DNA of 64,000 bases from Actinoplanes teichomyceticus ATCC 31121. GTDB taxonomy: Bacteria; Actinomycetota; Actinomycetes; Mycobacteriales; Micromonosporaceae. Positions 10,126-19,231 of this stretch are shown in pieces. Below the pieces are notes generated by a model, which was not told the origin of the DNA, searched no databases, and saw only the letters and a list, made by a program, of their open reading frames with translations. Position 1 is the stretch's first letter. Every line of letters begins with the position of its first letter. A program made the translations under genes and the position numbers. The stretch lies in contig NZ_CP023865.1 of assembly GCF_003711105.1 (NCBI RefSeq), forward strand, positions 3,435,001-3,499,000, in the 5' to 3' direction.

Positions 10126-13100
10126 ATGCCGGACATCCCCGAGAACGAGCAGCCGCCCGCCGTCGCCATCATCGGCATGGCCGGCCGGTTTCCCGGCGCG
10201 GACGACCTGGACGAGTTCTGGGACAACCTCGTCACCGGGCGCGAGTCCATCCGGCCCGTCACGGACGAGGAGTTCCTGGCGGCCGGCGGCCGGCAGGGTG
10301 ACCTCGACGACCCGTCCCTGGTGCGCATGGCGTCGGTCGTGGCGGGCATCGACCGCTTCGACGCCGGCTTCTTCGGCTACACGCCGGCGGAGGCCGCCGT
10401 CGTCGACCCGCAGCAGCGGCTGCTGCTGGAGACCGCCTATCACGCCCTGGAGGACGCCGGCTGTCTCGGCGAGGGCGCGGACAACGGCACCGTCGGTGTG
10501 TACGCGGGCAGTGGCGACAGCCGCTACTACCCCGCGCACGTGCACCCCCGGTACGCCGGGCGGCCCGCGACGATGGAGCTGGTGCACGCGGCGACCGCCA
10601 ACTCACTCGGCACGCTCGCCACGCGGGTGTCGTACGAGCTGGGCCTGACCGGGCCGAGCGTCTCCCTGCAGACGGCCTGCTCCACCGCGCTCGTCGCCGT
10701 GCACACCGCCTGCCAGGACCTGCTCGACTACCGGTGCGACACCGCGCTCGCCGCCGCCGTGTCCCTCAACCCCTCGGCGGCGCTGGGCTACCGGCACGTG
10801 CCCGGAGGTCCGTTCTCGCCGGACGGCCGCTGCCGTGCCTTCGCCGCGGACGCCGAGGGCACCTCCTCCGGCGACGGCCTCGGCGTCATCGTCCTCAAGC
10901 GGCTGGAGGACGCGCTGGCCGCCGGCGACCGCATCCGGGCCGTGGTGCGCGGCAGCGCGATCAACAACGACGGGCGGCGCAAGGTCGGCTTCAGCGCGCC
11001 CAGCGCCGCCGGGCAGACCGAGGTCGTCCTTGCCGCGCAGGCCCAGGCGATGATCAGCGCCGACACCATCGGCCTGGTCGAGGCGCACGGCACCGCCACG
11101 CGGCTCGGCGACCCGATCGAGGTGTCCGCGCTCACCGAGGCCTTCCGCCAGTCCACGCAGCGCCGCGGCTACTGCGCGCTGGGCTCGGTGAAGACCAACA
11201 TCGGTCATCTGGGCGCGGCCGCCGGCATCGCCGGGCTGATCAAGGCGGTCCTCGCCCTGGAGCACCGGCAGATCCCGCCCAGCCTGCACTTCACCGAGCC
11301 CAACCCGCTGATCGACTTCGCCTCCAGCCCGTTCCGGGTGCCCACGACGCTGCAGGACTGGCCCGCCGCCGAGCATCCGCGGCGGGCCGCGGTCAGCGCG
11401 TTCGGCATCGGTGGCACCAACGCGCACGTCATCCTTGAGGAGGCCCCACCGGCCGCGCCCGCGCCCCGCCGCGCGCCCGGGGACGGCCGGCGCCTGGTGC
11501 TGCCGCTGTCCGCCCGTACCGCCGGCGCGCTGCGGGGCCAGGCCGAGGCGCTCGCCCGCCACCTCGAACGGCGGCCGGAGCTGCGGCTCGACGACGTCGC
11601 CCACGCGCTGCGCGCGGACCGGCCGGCCCTGCGCCACCGGCTGGCGGTGACGGCCGCGAGCCGCGACGAGGCCGTGGCGGCGCTGCGCACCGCGGCGCCG
11701 GTCGCCCCGCCGCTGTCCGACGAGCCCGCCCGGGTGGCGTTCCTGCTGCCCGGCGGCGGCACCCAGTACCAGCGGATGGGCGCCGGCCTCTACCGGGAGC
11801 ACGGTGTCTACCGCGACGTGGTGGACGAGTGCGCGCGGATCCTGCGCCCGGTCCTCGGCGACGACCTGCGGACCGCCGTGTACGAGCGGCCGGAGACCGA
11901 CCCCACGACCGCCTTCCTCGGCCTGGTGGTGACCGAGTACGCCATCGCCCGGTCGCTGATCGAGGCCGGCGTGCGCCCGGACGCGCTGATCGGCCACTCC
12001 CTCGGCGAGTACACGGCGGCCTGCCTGGCCGGGGTTCTCGACCTGGACGAGATGCTGCCGCTGGTCACCGAACGGGTGCGGCTGATCGCCGCCGCCGGCG
12101 GGGCCACGGTCGGGGTGGCGGCACCGGTCGAGCAGGTGCTGCCGCTGCTCGGCGACGATCTGTCGCTCGCCGCGGTGAACGGCCCGGCGGCCTGCACGGT
12201 CGCCGGGTACGACGACGCGGTGACCCGCCTGGAGGCCGAGCTCACCCGGCGCCAGATGCCGTTCCGCCGCCTGCGCATCCCCGCCGCCGCGCACTCGCAC
12301 GTGCTGGATCCGGTGCTGGAGACGTACGAGAAGCACCTGAGCGGCGTCACCCTGCGCCCGCCGAGGATTCCGTTCGTCACCAACGTCACCGGCACCTGGA
12401 TCACCGACGAGCAGGCCACCTCGGTGCGGCACTGGATCGAGCACACCCGCGGCACCGTCCGGTTCGCCGACGGGATCACGACTCTGTGGGAGTCTCACCG
12501 CCCGGTGCTGGTGGAGGTCGGCCCGGCGGACACCCTCACCAAGCTGGCCACGGCGCAGCTGGCGACCGAGCGTCCGGTGACCGTGACCACCATGCGGCAC
12601 GTCAAGGCCGAGGCCTCCGACGGCTTCGTGTTCGCCGAGGCGCTGGGCCGTCTGTGGAGCGCGGGCGTGGACGCGGCGCTCCCGCCGGCGAGCGAGGAGT
12701 CGCGGCGGGCGCCGCTGCCACCGTACGCCTTCGACCGGCAGCGTTACTGGATCGACGCCCCCGGCGCCCGGGCCGGCGCCGACGACGGCCCGGACGTGCC
12801 GGACGCCGGTCCCGTGCTGAGCCCCCGGCCGCGGCTGACCACCGAGCACGTGCCCCCGCGCACCGACCGGGAGCGGGCGGTCACCCGGCTGTGGGAGGAG
12901 ACGCTGGGCATCGGCGGCATCGGCGTGCACGACAACTTCTTCGACCTGGGCGGCGACTCGATGCGCGCGGTGCTGCTGGCGGGCCGGCTGCGCCAGTCCG
13001 GCGTGCTGGACGTGCCCGCCGCGGCCCTGCTGAGCGCGCCCACCGTCGCGGGTGTGCTGGCCGCGACCGGCGAACCGGCGTCCGGGGCGGACACCGGCGC

Positions 13101-13968
13101 GCTCGGGCCGCTGTTGCCGCTGCGCGCCGAGGGCAGCGCGACGCCGCTGTTCTGCCTGCACCCCGGGGCGGGCGTGGCCTGGCGGTACACCGGGCTGCTG
13201 CCGCACCTCGGCGGCGACCAGCCGGTCTACGGCATCCAGGCCGAGGGCCTCGACGGCACCCGGGCGCCCGCGGCGGACGCCGCCGCCATGGTGGCCTCCT
13301 ATCTGGAGCGGGTCCGCAGCGTCCAGCCGCACGGTCCCTATCGCCTGCTCGGCTGGTCGTACGGCGGGTTCGTGGCCCACGCCATGGCCCGCCGGCTGCG
13401 GGAACAGGGGGAGCGGGTGGAGCTGCTGGCGATGCTGGACGCTCCCCAGCCGTACCGGATGGGCTACGACGAAGCGGCCGCCGAGCGGCAGGTGGCCGCC
13501 CTGCTGAGCCGGGTCGCCGGCCTGCCGCCGGAGCCGGACGCGGGCCAGACGCCCGGCGTGGCGGAGGTGCTGGACCGCATCGGCACGATGGTGGCGCGGG
13601 ACCCGGCGAGCTCGCCGATCACCCGCGAGCAGGCGGCGGCTATCGCTACCGTCATGCGCAACAACCTGCGCATCGCCGGCGAGTTCGAGCCCGGCGTCTA
13701 CGACGGCGACGTGCTGTTCTTCAGCGCCGACGAACAGGTCACCGGCACGGCCGGCACCGACCTGGCCGTGCAGCCCGGCAAGGCCGAGGCCTGGCGCCCC
13801 TATGTGGGCGGCGCCCTGCACCTGCACAGCGTGCCGTGCGGGCACTACGAGATGACCGAACCCGAACCCATCGCCCTGATCGGCGCCGCCGTCGCGGAGG
13901 CGCTGCGGCCCGTTCCCCCCAGTGGACCAGCCCCCGCGGGGCACCGACCCTCAGGAGACAACCCGTGA
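10126..13968 (+). CDS. Modular type I PKS, KS-AT-T-TE
   Basis: The protein has 1,280 aa. The KS (about 10-430) has its cysteine in TACSTAL (Cys185) and both histidines in EAHGTAT and NIGHLG. The AT (about 540-850) has GHSLGEY. Its specificity motif reads AAAH before SHVLD rather than the HAFH (malonyl) or YASH (methylmalonyl) consensus, so the extender cannot be assigned. A T domain follows with Ser in GGDSM (about 942), then a type I thioesterase with GWSYGG (Ser about 1077) and a C-terminal GHYEM histidine. There is no KR, DH or ER, so the final extension should keep a beta-keto group unless the thioester is used to cyclise it. The gene lies 4 nt after the NRPS-PKS and overlaps the next gene by 4 nt. 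The TE marks the end of the assembly line. Confidence 0.92.
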   Translation: MPDIPENEQPPAVAIIGMAGRFPGADDLDEFWDNLVTGRESIRPVTDEEFLAAGGRQGDLDDPSLVRMASVVAGIDRFDAGFFGYTPAEAAVVDPQQRLLLETAYHALEDAGCLGEGADNGTVGVYAGSGDSRYYPAHVHPRYAGRPATMELVHAATANSLGTLATRVSYELGLTGPSVSLQTACSTALVAVHTACQDLLDYRCDTALAAAVSLNPSAALGYRHVPGGPFSPDGRCRAFAADAEGTSSGDGLGVIVLKRLEDALAAGDRIRAVVRGSAINNDGRRKVGFSAPSAAGQTEVVLAAQAQAMISADTIGLVEAHGTATRLGDPIEVSALTEAFRQSTQRRGYCALGSVKTNIGHLGAAAGIAGLIKAVLALEHRQIPPSLHFTEPNPLIDFASSPFRVPTTLQDWPAAEHPRRAAVSAFGIGGTNAHVILEEAPPAAPAPRRAPGDGRRLVLPLSARTAGALRGQAEALARHLERRPELRLDDVAHALRADRPALRHRLAVTAASRDEAVAALRTAAPVAPPLSDEPARVAFLLPGGGTQYQRMGAGLYREHGVYRDVVDECARILRPVLGDDLRTAVYERPETDPTTAFLGLVVTEYAIARSLIEAGVRPDALIGHSLGEYTAACLAGVLDLDEMLPLVTERVRLIAAAGGATVGVAAPVEQVLPLLGDDLSLAAVNGPAACTVAGYDDAVTRLEAELTRRQMPFRRLRIPAAAHSHVLDPVLETYEKHLSGVTLRPPRIPFVTNVTGTWITDEQATSVRHWIEHTRGTVRFADGITTLWESHRPVLVEVGPADTLTKLATAQLATERPVTVTTMRHVKAEASDGFVFAEALGRLWSAGVDAALPPASEESRRAPLPPYAFDRQRYWIDAPGARAGADDGPDVPDAGPVLSPRPRLTTEHVPPRTDRERAVTRLWEETLGIGGIGVHDNFFDLGGDSMRAVLLAGRLRQSGVLDVPAAALLSAPTVAGVLAATGEPASGADTGALGPLLPLRAEGSATPLFCLHPGAGVAWRYTGLLPHLGGDQPVYGIQAEGLDGTRAPAADAAAMVASYLERVRSVQPHGPYRLLGWSYGGFVAHAMARRLREQGERVELLAMLDAPQPYRMGYDEAAAERQVAALLSRVAGLPPEPDAGQTPGVAEVLDRIGTMVARDPASSPITREQAAAIATVMRNNLRIAGEFEPGVYDGDVLFFSADEQVTGTAGTDLAVQPGKAEAWRPYVGGALHLHSVPCGHYEMTEPEPIALIGAAVAEALRPVPPSGPAPAGHRPSGDNP

Positions 13969-15200
13969 TCGAGAACGGCATCCAGGATCTCTACGAACTC
14001 GGTGACGCACCGGAGCTCGGCACCGCGCCCAAGCGCATGTACGCCTCGCTCATCCGCCGGGAGCGGTACGGCGAGCCCATCGACGCCTTCCGCACCGAGG
14101 TGGTCGACGTGCCCCCGGTCCGGCGCGGGCAGGTGCTCGTCAAGGTCATGGCGGCCGGGATCAACTACAACAACGTCTGGGCGGCGCGGGGCGAGCCGCT
14201 GGACGTGATCGCCGCCCGGCAGAAGGCGGGTGCCACCGAGGAGTTCCACATCGGCGGCTCCGACCTGTCCGGCATCGTGTGGGCCGTGGGCGAGGGCGTC
14301 AAGGGCGTCAGGCTCGGCGACGAGGTGGTGGTGCTGGCCAACCGCTGGGACGAAACCGCCGAGGACATCCGGCTCGGCGGCGACCCGGCCTTCTCCACCA
14401 CCCAGCGCATCTGGGGCTACGAGGAGAACTACGGCTCCTTCGCCCAGTTCGCGGTCGTCGACGACTACATGTGCCACCCGAAGCCCGCGCGGCTGTCCTG
14501 GGCCGCGGCCGCCTGCTACATGGCGACGGCGGCGACCGCCTACCGGCAGCTGTTCGGCTGGCCGCCGCACACCGTACGTCCCGGTGACCCGGTGCTGATC
14601 TGGGGCGGCGCCGGCGGGCTGGGCAGCATCGCCATCCAGCTGGTCCGGCACGTCGGTGGCATCCCGGTCGCGGTCGTCTCCAGTCCGGAGCGCGGCGAGT
14701 TCTGCGGGCGGCTGGGCGCCGAGGGCTGGATCGACCGGCGCGACTTCGACCACTGGGGCCGGATGCCCGACACCGACGACGACGCGGCGATGGCCCGGTG
14801 GTTCAGCGGTGTGCGCGCCTTCGGGCGGCGGTTCTGGGAGGTGCTCGGCGAGCGCCGCAGCCCGCGCATCGTGCTGGAGCACTCCGGGGCCGACACCATC
14901 CCCACCTCGATGTACCTGTGCGACAACGGTGGCATGGTGGTCACCTGCGGCGGCACCACCGGGTACAACGGCGACATCGACCTGCGGCTGCTGTGGATGC
15001 GGCAGAAGCGCCTGCAGGGCTCGCACGCGGCCGGCGTCCGGGAGGCCCGCGAGGTGACCCGGCTGATCGACCAGGGTGTGCTCGACCCGTGCCTGTCGCG
15101 GACCTTCACGTTCGAGGAGATCGGCCTGGCCCACCAGCTCATCCACGAGAACCGCCACCCGTCGGGCAACATGGCGGCCCTGGTCGGCGCCCGGGACTGA
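13965..15200 (+). CDS. Crotonyl-CoA carboxylase/reductase-like MDR enzyme
   Basis: The start is GTG 13965, which overlaps the PKS stop as GTGA and has AGGAG about 7 nt upstream; the product is 411 aa. The sequence carries the CCR-family hallmarks AGINYNNVWAA and HIGGSDLSGIVWAVGEGV, a nucleotide-binding GGAGGLGSIA, and HSGADT and GGTTGYNGD further on. CCR enzymes reductively carboxylate alpha,beta-unsaturated acyl-CoAs with NADPH and CO2 to give alkylmalonyl-CoA extender units. The position directly behind the KS-AT module suggests it supplies an unusual extender to that AT (inference). A plain enoyl reductase role is possible, but the NYNNVW segment favours carboxylation. Confidence 0.85.
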   Translation: MIENGIQDLYELGDAPELGTAPKRMYASLIRRERYGEPIDAFRTEVVDVPPVRRGQVLVKVMAAGINYNNVWAARGEPLDVIAARQKAGATEEFHIGGSDLSGIVWAVGEGVKGVRLGDEVVVLANRWDETAEDIRLGGDPAFSTTQRIWGYEENYGSFAQFAVVDDYMCHPKPARLSWAAAACYMATAATAYRQLFGWPPHTVRPGDPVLIWGGAGGLGSIAIQLVRHVGGIPVAVVSSPERGEFCGRLGAEGWIDRRDFDHWGRMPDTDDDAAMARWFSGVRAFGRRFWEVLGERRSPRIVLEHSGADTIPTSMYLCDNGGMVVTCGGTTGYNGDIDLRLLWMRQKRLQGSHAAGVREAREVTRLIDQGVLDPCLSRTFTFEEIGLAHQLIHENRHPSGNMAALVGARD

Positions 15201-15261
15201 GCTCACCGGCAGGGCGACGGCTGCCCGGCGGCACCCCGATCGCCGACCGGCCGCGTCCGGC

Positions 15262-15876
15262 TCACGAGCTGACCACGCTCAGCTGCGCCGCGCCGAAGGA
15301 GACGGCGAAGCGTTTGCACCAGATGCTCACGCTGCGCCACGCCTGCGGATCGACGGCGTCGGGGAAGCGGTACACCTGATCGCCGTGGTTGCCCTTGAGC
15401 CTGCCCAGTTCGGCGTGTTCGCCGTCGTCGAACACGCCCCACCCGGCGGGGCCGGTGCGCACCGGCTGGTCGGAGAGCCACACCCGCAGGTCGGGGCCGT
15501 CGCTGGTATCCAATCCGGCCAGCTCCAGCTGGTGGCTGCCGTCCGCGTTGCGCACGATCCGTGCCGTACCGCTGGTGTCGTGCTCATGGGACACGAAGGG
15601 GCCCTCCGCGATCACGACCGGCGACAGGTCCCGCGTAGGTGCCGCCGAGGCGCTCGACGGCTGCGGCCCCGCGGACGGCACAACCGACAGCGTGTCGGTC
15701 ACCACGGTGTCGGTGAACAGCCGCCACGGCTGGAACCAGTACAGGGCGCCGGCGGCGGCGATGCCGAGCACTGCGACGACGGTCAGGGTGACGGATCTGG
15801 TGAACAGTCGGCGAATCACGGTTCGAGTCAACGCGCCGGATCCGAGGATCACCAGGTTCCGCCCGCTTACGATCAC
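15262..15876 (-). CDS. Membrane-anchored DM13-domain protein
   Basis: The product is 204 aa. A hydrophobic segment at about 24-48 makes a single N-terminal anchor, followed by a low-complexity P/S/A linker. A C-terminal DM13-type domain (about 95-204) contains PDLRVWLSD, LGRLKGNHGDQVYRFP and a SVSIWCKRFAVSFGAA ending with the conserved cysteine. DM13 domains are proposed to be electron-transfer or redox modules outside the membrane. The gene is convergent with the CCR gene and lies between the two arms of the biosynthetic cluster. It is probably a bystander, since I see no pathway link. Confidence 0.75.
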   Translation of the reverse strand: MIVSGRNLVILGSGALTRTVIRRLFTRSVTLTVVAVLGIAAAGALYWFQPWRLFTDTVVTDTLSVVPSAGPQPSSASAAPTRDLSPVVIAEGPFVSHEHDTSGTARIVRNADGSHQLELAGLDTSDGPDLRVWLSDQPVRTGPAGWGVFDDGEHAELGRLKGNHGDQVYRFPDAVDPQAWRSVSIWCKRFAVSFGAAQLSVVSS

Positions 15877-15888
15877 CTTACGGCCGGC

Positions 15889-15924
15889 GACAGGGGGCCG
15901 GCGGTCATCCGCCGGCCCCCTGTC
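15889..15924. terminator. Hairpin after the acyl ligase gene
   Basis: A perfect 16-bp inverted repeat (15889-15904 with 15909-15924) around the loop TCAT sits between the ligase stop and the start of the DM13 gene. It is GC-rich without a U-tract. It is placed to end transcription of the carrier protein-ligase pair. Confidence 0.6.
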
Positions 15925-15937
15925 ATGTGGCGGGCCG

Positions 15938-17416
15938 TCAGCCCCGGAGCAGCTTCTTGATGATCTTTCCCGCCGGGTTGCGCGGCACCTGCTCGATGAA
16001 CTCCACCCGGCGCGGCCGCTTGTACGGCGCGAGCCGCTGCGCGACGTGGGCCTGCAGCTCCCGGGCGGCGGTCCCCGGCTCGGCCACCACGTACGCCAGC
16101 GGCACCTCGCCGTAGTCCTCGTCGGGGATGCCGACGACCGCGGCGTCGCGGACCGCGGGGTGCGTCATGAGGGCCCGTTCGATCTCCGAGGGGTAGACGT
16201 TCTGCCCGGCCCGCAGGATGAGGTCCTTGGTGCGGTCCACGAGGTGGATGCGGCCGTGCTCGTCGACGAAGCCCAGATCGCCGGTCCTGATCCAGCCGTC
16301 CGGGCTGATCTCCCGGGTCGCCTCGGGGTCGTTCCAGTAGCCCTGCATGACGCCCGGCCCGCGCACCACGATCTCGCCGATCTCGCCGGTCGGCAGCGTG
16401 CGGCCCGCCGCGTCGGCCGCGCGGGCGGACATGCCCGGGATGACGCGCCCGCAGGGGATCCGCGCGGTGACCTGGCCCGGGGCGGGGTGCTCGTCGGGGC
16501 CGAGGGTCACGAACGGCCCGCCGACCTCCGTCATGCCGTAGACCTGGCGGAACCCGCAGCCGAGCCGCCGCGTCGCCTCGGCGTACACGTCGAGGGGCAT
16601 GGGCGCGGCGCCGTAGAGGATCTCGCGCAGCGAGGAGAGATCGGTCGTGTCCATGCCCTTGGCCTGCAGCATGAAACGCAGCATCTGCGGGACCATCCAG
16701 ATGTGCGTCGCCCGGTGCTCCTGCACGGCGGCGAGCGCCCGCTGCGGGGTGAAGCCGGGCATGAGCACGACGGTCGCGCCCGCGGCCATGTAGGTCAGCG
16801 ACACCACCATGCTGCCGTGGTAGAGCGGGCAGCAGTTCACCATGACGATGTCGTCGGTGGGCCGGGCCACGGCCAGCCAGCCGAGGGCGATGGCGCGGAA
16901 CGAGGCGCTGTCCACGGTGACGCCCTTGGCCTGGCCGGTGGTCGCGGACGTGTGCAGCACGGCGACCGGGTCGGTGTCCGCGGGCGGGGGCAGCTCCCGG
17001 TCCGGGGCCAGGCTGCCCAGCGCCTCGAACTCCGGCTTGTCGAACGCCACCCGGATCCGTACCGACGCGGGCAGCCGGGGGTGCTGGTCCAGCAGCGCCG
17101 ACTCGCCCAGCACGGCCACCGCGCCGACGCGCTCCACGATGCCGGCGACCTCGGGCCCGGTCAGGCTGTGGTTGAGCGGGACGAACAGCGCGCCCAGCCG
17201 GGCCAGGGCGAAGTAGCTCTCCAGGACCTCGACGCGGTCCTTGGCCAGCACGGCGACGCGGTCACCGCGCTCGATGCCCAGCCCGGCCAGGCCGAGGGCG
17301 AGCCGGCGGGTGCGCTCGTCGAACTGCGCCCACGTGAGGCTGCGGTGCTCGTCGGCGAGCGCGGTCCGGTCCGGGAAGCACTGGCGGTTGCGCTCCAGCA
17401 GCTGCGTCAGCCACAT
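15938..17416 (-). CDS. Class I AMP-forming acyl/aryl ligase
   Basis: The product is a 492-aa adenylating enzyme with a P-loop-like LHTSATTGQAKG (a degenerate TSGTTG), YGMTEVGG, GDLGFVDEHGRIHLVDR, GQNVYPSEIE and the C-terminal catalytic lysine region NPAGKIIKK. It makes an acyl-AMP and passes the acyl group to CoA or to a carrier protein. The start ATG overlaps the stop of the upstream free carrier protein as TGATG, so the two are translationally coupled. Loading of that carrier is therefore plausible, although CoA-thioester formation for the Paa-type epoxidase is equally possible. The neighbouring tryptophan catabolic genes make a kynurenine-derived aryl acid a reasonable substrate guess, but nothing in the sequence proves it. 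Confidence 0.88.
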   Translation of the reverse strand: MWLTQLLERNRQCFPDRTALADEHRSLTWAQFDERTRRLALGLAGLGIERGDRVAVLAKDRVEVLESYFALARLGALFVPLNHSLTGPEVAGIVERVGAVAVLGESALLDQHPRLPASVRIRVAFDKPEFEALGSLAPDRELPPPADTDPVAVLHTSATTGQAKGVTVDSASFRAIALGWLAVARPTDDIVMVNCCPLYHGSMVVSLTYMAAGATVVLMPGFTPQRALAAVQEHRATHIWMVPQMLRFMLQAKGMDTTDLSSLREILYGAAPMPLDVYAEATRRLGCGFRQVYGMTEVGGPFVTLGPDEHPAPGQVTARIPCGRVIPGMSARAADAAGRTLPTGEIGEIVVRGPGVMQGYWNDPEATREISPDGWIRTGDLGFVDEHGRIHLVDRTKDLILRAGQNVYPSEIERALMTHPAVRDAAVVGIPDEDYGEVPLAYVVAEPGTAARELQAHVAQRLAPYKRPRRVEFIEQVPRNPAGKIIKKLLRG

Positions 17417-17667
17417 CAGGCACCGCCGGTACCGGCCATCGAGCGCTCGGCCACGAACCGCTCGTAGTCGGCGATCGTCTGCAGCTTCTCCATGTCGGCC
17501 GCGGTGACCTCGACGCCGGCCCGCTGCTCGACGAGCAGCACCAGGCGAACCATGTCGCCGGAGTCGATGCCGCTCGCGGCCAGGTTGGTGTCGTCGCTGA
17601 CGCGCGAGCTGTCGGCGAACTCCGCCGTGCCGGTGAGTTCGACGAGCAGCTCCCTGATGGTGTTCAT
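17416..17667 (-). CDS. Free-standing acyl/aryl carrier protein
   Basis: The product has 83 aa. I chose the ATG at 17667 because GGAAGGGG lies about 6 nt upstream. The 4'-phosphopantetheine serine sits in SGIDSGDM (about Ser41), in the usual context of an acidic four-helix carrier protein. The gene is coupled by TGATG to the downstream ligase. Together they look like a loading pair feeding a thioester to C1 of the synthase or to the Paa-type complex (inference). Confidence 0.85.
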   Translation of the reverse strand: MNTIRELLVELTGTAEFADSSRVSDDTNLAASGIDSGDMVRLVLLVEQRAGVEVTAADMEKLQTIADYERFVAERSMAGTGGA

Positions 17668-17906
17668 GGTGGTCCCCTTCCGCGCGAACCGGCCCGCCGA
17701 GCGGGGTCGCGCACGTCGCCTGTCATCCGGATAGGAGGCGGCTGCCCGGGACCGCAATCCTCGCGCCAGGACGTGACCCTGATCACGCGTTCCGGCCGCC
17801 GGTCGAGGGATAGCGGCCGGCGCCCGGGGTCTCTTTCCTCAACGGGACGTGCCGGACCGCCACGCTCCCGAGCAAGCCACCCTTTTCCCGACCGGAGGGG
17901 CCGAGC
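17668..17906. promoter_or_regulatory. Divergent promoter region between carrier protein and paaA-like operon
   Basis: The 239-bp gap lies between two divergent transcripts. It holds CGTGA-N6-TCACG at 17772-17787, which resembles a CRP/FNR-type site, and an 8-bp palindrome ATCCGGAT at 17725-17732. No regulator gene is adjacent. GGAGG about 8 nt before ATG 17907 is the paaA RBS. Confidence 0.4.
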
Positions 17907-18923
17907 ATGAGCGCACAGCCGGCGGACACCGAGACCGTCGCGCAGCAGGAGTTGCTCAACCGTTTCGAGGCGCTCATCGCCGCGGGGCAGGCCATCGAGC
18001 CGCGCGACTGGATGCCCGACGGGTACCGCCGCATGCTGGTGCGGCAGATCGCGCAGCACGCACACTCGGAGATCATCGGGATGCAGCCGGAGGGCGCCTG
18101 GCTCACCCGGGCGCCGTCGCTGCACCGCAAGTCCGTGCTGCTCGCGAAGGTGCAGGACGAGGCCGGCCACGGGCTGTACCTCTACGCCGCCGCAGAGACC
18201 CTGGGAGTCGACCGCGCCGAACTGCTGGACGCGCTGCACCAGGGCCGCCAGCGCGCCTCGGCCACCTTCAACCACCCCGCGCTGACCTGGGCCGACACCG
18301 GCGCCATCGCCTGGTTGACCGACGGCGCCGCGGTGCTCAACCAGGCGCCGCTGAGCCGGGCGTCGTACGGGCCCTACGCGCGGGCGATGCGCCGGGTCTG
18401 CCAGGAGGAGGCGTTCCACGTCCGGCAGGGCTACGACCTGATGCGCGCGTTGTGCACCGGCACGCCGGAGCAGAAGGCGATGGCCCAGGACGCCGTCAAC
18501 CGCTGGTGGCTGCCGGCCGTGGCGCTGATGTTCGGCCCGCCCGACACCGAGGCGGCCGGCGGCGCCCGGGGCGCGGCGCTGGGCGCCGCGGTGTCGCAGC
18601 GCGCCATGGCCTGGGGCATCAAGCAGCACACCAACGACGAGCTGCGCCAGCGCTTCGTCGACATCTGCGTCCCGCAGGCCGAGCGCCTCGGGCTGACGCT
18701 GCCGGACCCGGCGATCCGCTGGAACGCCGAGCGCGGCCACTACGACTTCACCCCGGTCGACTGGGACGTCTACCGGCGCGCGCTGGGCGACGACACGCAC
18801 TGGGCGCGGCAGCGCCTCGCCCATCGGCGCGCCGCGCACGAGGACGGCGCGTGGGTCCGCGAGGCCGCCGCCGCGTACGCCGCTCGCCCGGGGTCCGCGC
18901 ACGAGAAGGGAGAACGCCCGTGA
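17907..18923 (+). CDS. paaA: PaaA-like ring 1,2-epoxidase catalytic subunit
   Basis: The 338-aa product matches the alpha subunit of phenylacetyl-CoA 1,2-epoxidase, a bacterial multicomponent monooxygenase with a diiron centre. Both carboxylate/histidine motifs are present: DEAGHG near residue 92 and QEEAFH near 170. The usual helix blocks around them ([32 protein letters not shown]) are intact. It should insert one oxygen atom into an aromatic CoA thioester together with PaaC. It opens an eight-gene operon in which paaB starts on its stop codon. There is no paaZ, paaG, paaK or paaF in the window. That, with the NRPS-PKS next door, argues for a biosynthetic role on an aryl-thioester other than phenylacetyl-CoA (inference). 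Confidence 0.92.
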   Translation: MSAQPADTETVAQQELLNRFEALIAAGQAIEPRDWMPDGYRRMLVRQIAQHAHSEIIGMQPEGAWLTRAPSLHRKSVLLAKVQDEAGHGLYLYAAAETLGVDRAELLDALHQGRQRASATFNHPALTWADTGAIAWLTDGAAVLNQAPLSRASYGPYARAMRRVCQEEAFHVRQGYDLMRALCTGTPEQKAMAQDAVNRWWLPAVALMFGPPDTEAAGGARGAALGAAVSQRAMAWGIKQHTNDELRQRFVDICVPQAERLGLTLPDPAIRWNAERGHYDFTPVDWDVYRRALGDDTHWARQRLAHRRAAHEDGAWVREAAAAYAARPGSAHEKGERP

Positions 18924-19231
18924 CCCGCGAACGCGAGGGCGCCCCGGCGTCCTGGGAGGTCTTCCTCCGGCCCCGCCGCGGCCTCGCCCACCAGCACGTG
19001 GGGTCGGTGCGGGCCGGCGACCCGCACGCCGCCCTGCTGCGGGCCCGCGACCTGTACACGCGCCGCGGCGAGCCGCTGTCGCTGTGGGTGGTCCGCTCCG
19101 GCGACGTGCACGCCGCCGCCCCGGACGAACACGACCCGTACTTCGCCAACGCCGAGCACAAGCCGTACCGCTACCCGCACCAGTTCGCGCCGCTGACCGG
19201 GGGAGGCTCCGATGGCGATCATGACCACTGA
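18920..19231 (+). CDS. paaB: PaaB-like small subunit of ring epoxidase
   Basis: The start is GTG 18920, overlapping the paaA stop as GTGA; the product is 103 aa. Family signatures visible are [19 protein letters not shown] near the N-terminus and [19 protein letters not shown] near residue 72. PaaB has no catalytic residues and bridges the PaaAC heterodimers in the known enzyme. The C-terminus ends in a short Gly/Asp/His tail and overlaps paaC by 20 bp. Confidence 0.9.
   Translation: MTREREGAPASWEVFLRPRRGLAHQHVGSVRAGDPHAALLRARDLYTRRGEPLSLWVVRSGDVHAAAPDEHDPYFANAEHKPYRYPHQFAPLTGGGSDGDHDH

Noticed and set aside
14279..15200. The MDR enzyme as a trans-acting enoyl reductase.
   Set aside because: It was considered because it follows a PKS, but the NYNNVW and HIGGSDLSG segments are those of the crotonyl-CoA carboxylase/reductase group.
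17849..18919. A long plus-strand frame running through paaA into paaB.
   Set aside because: Only the part from GTG 18920 matches PaaB; the rest is an out-of-frame shadow of paaA.
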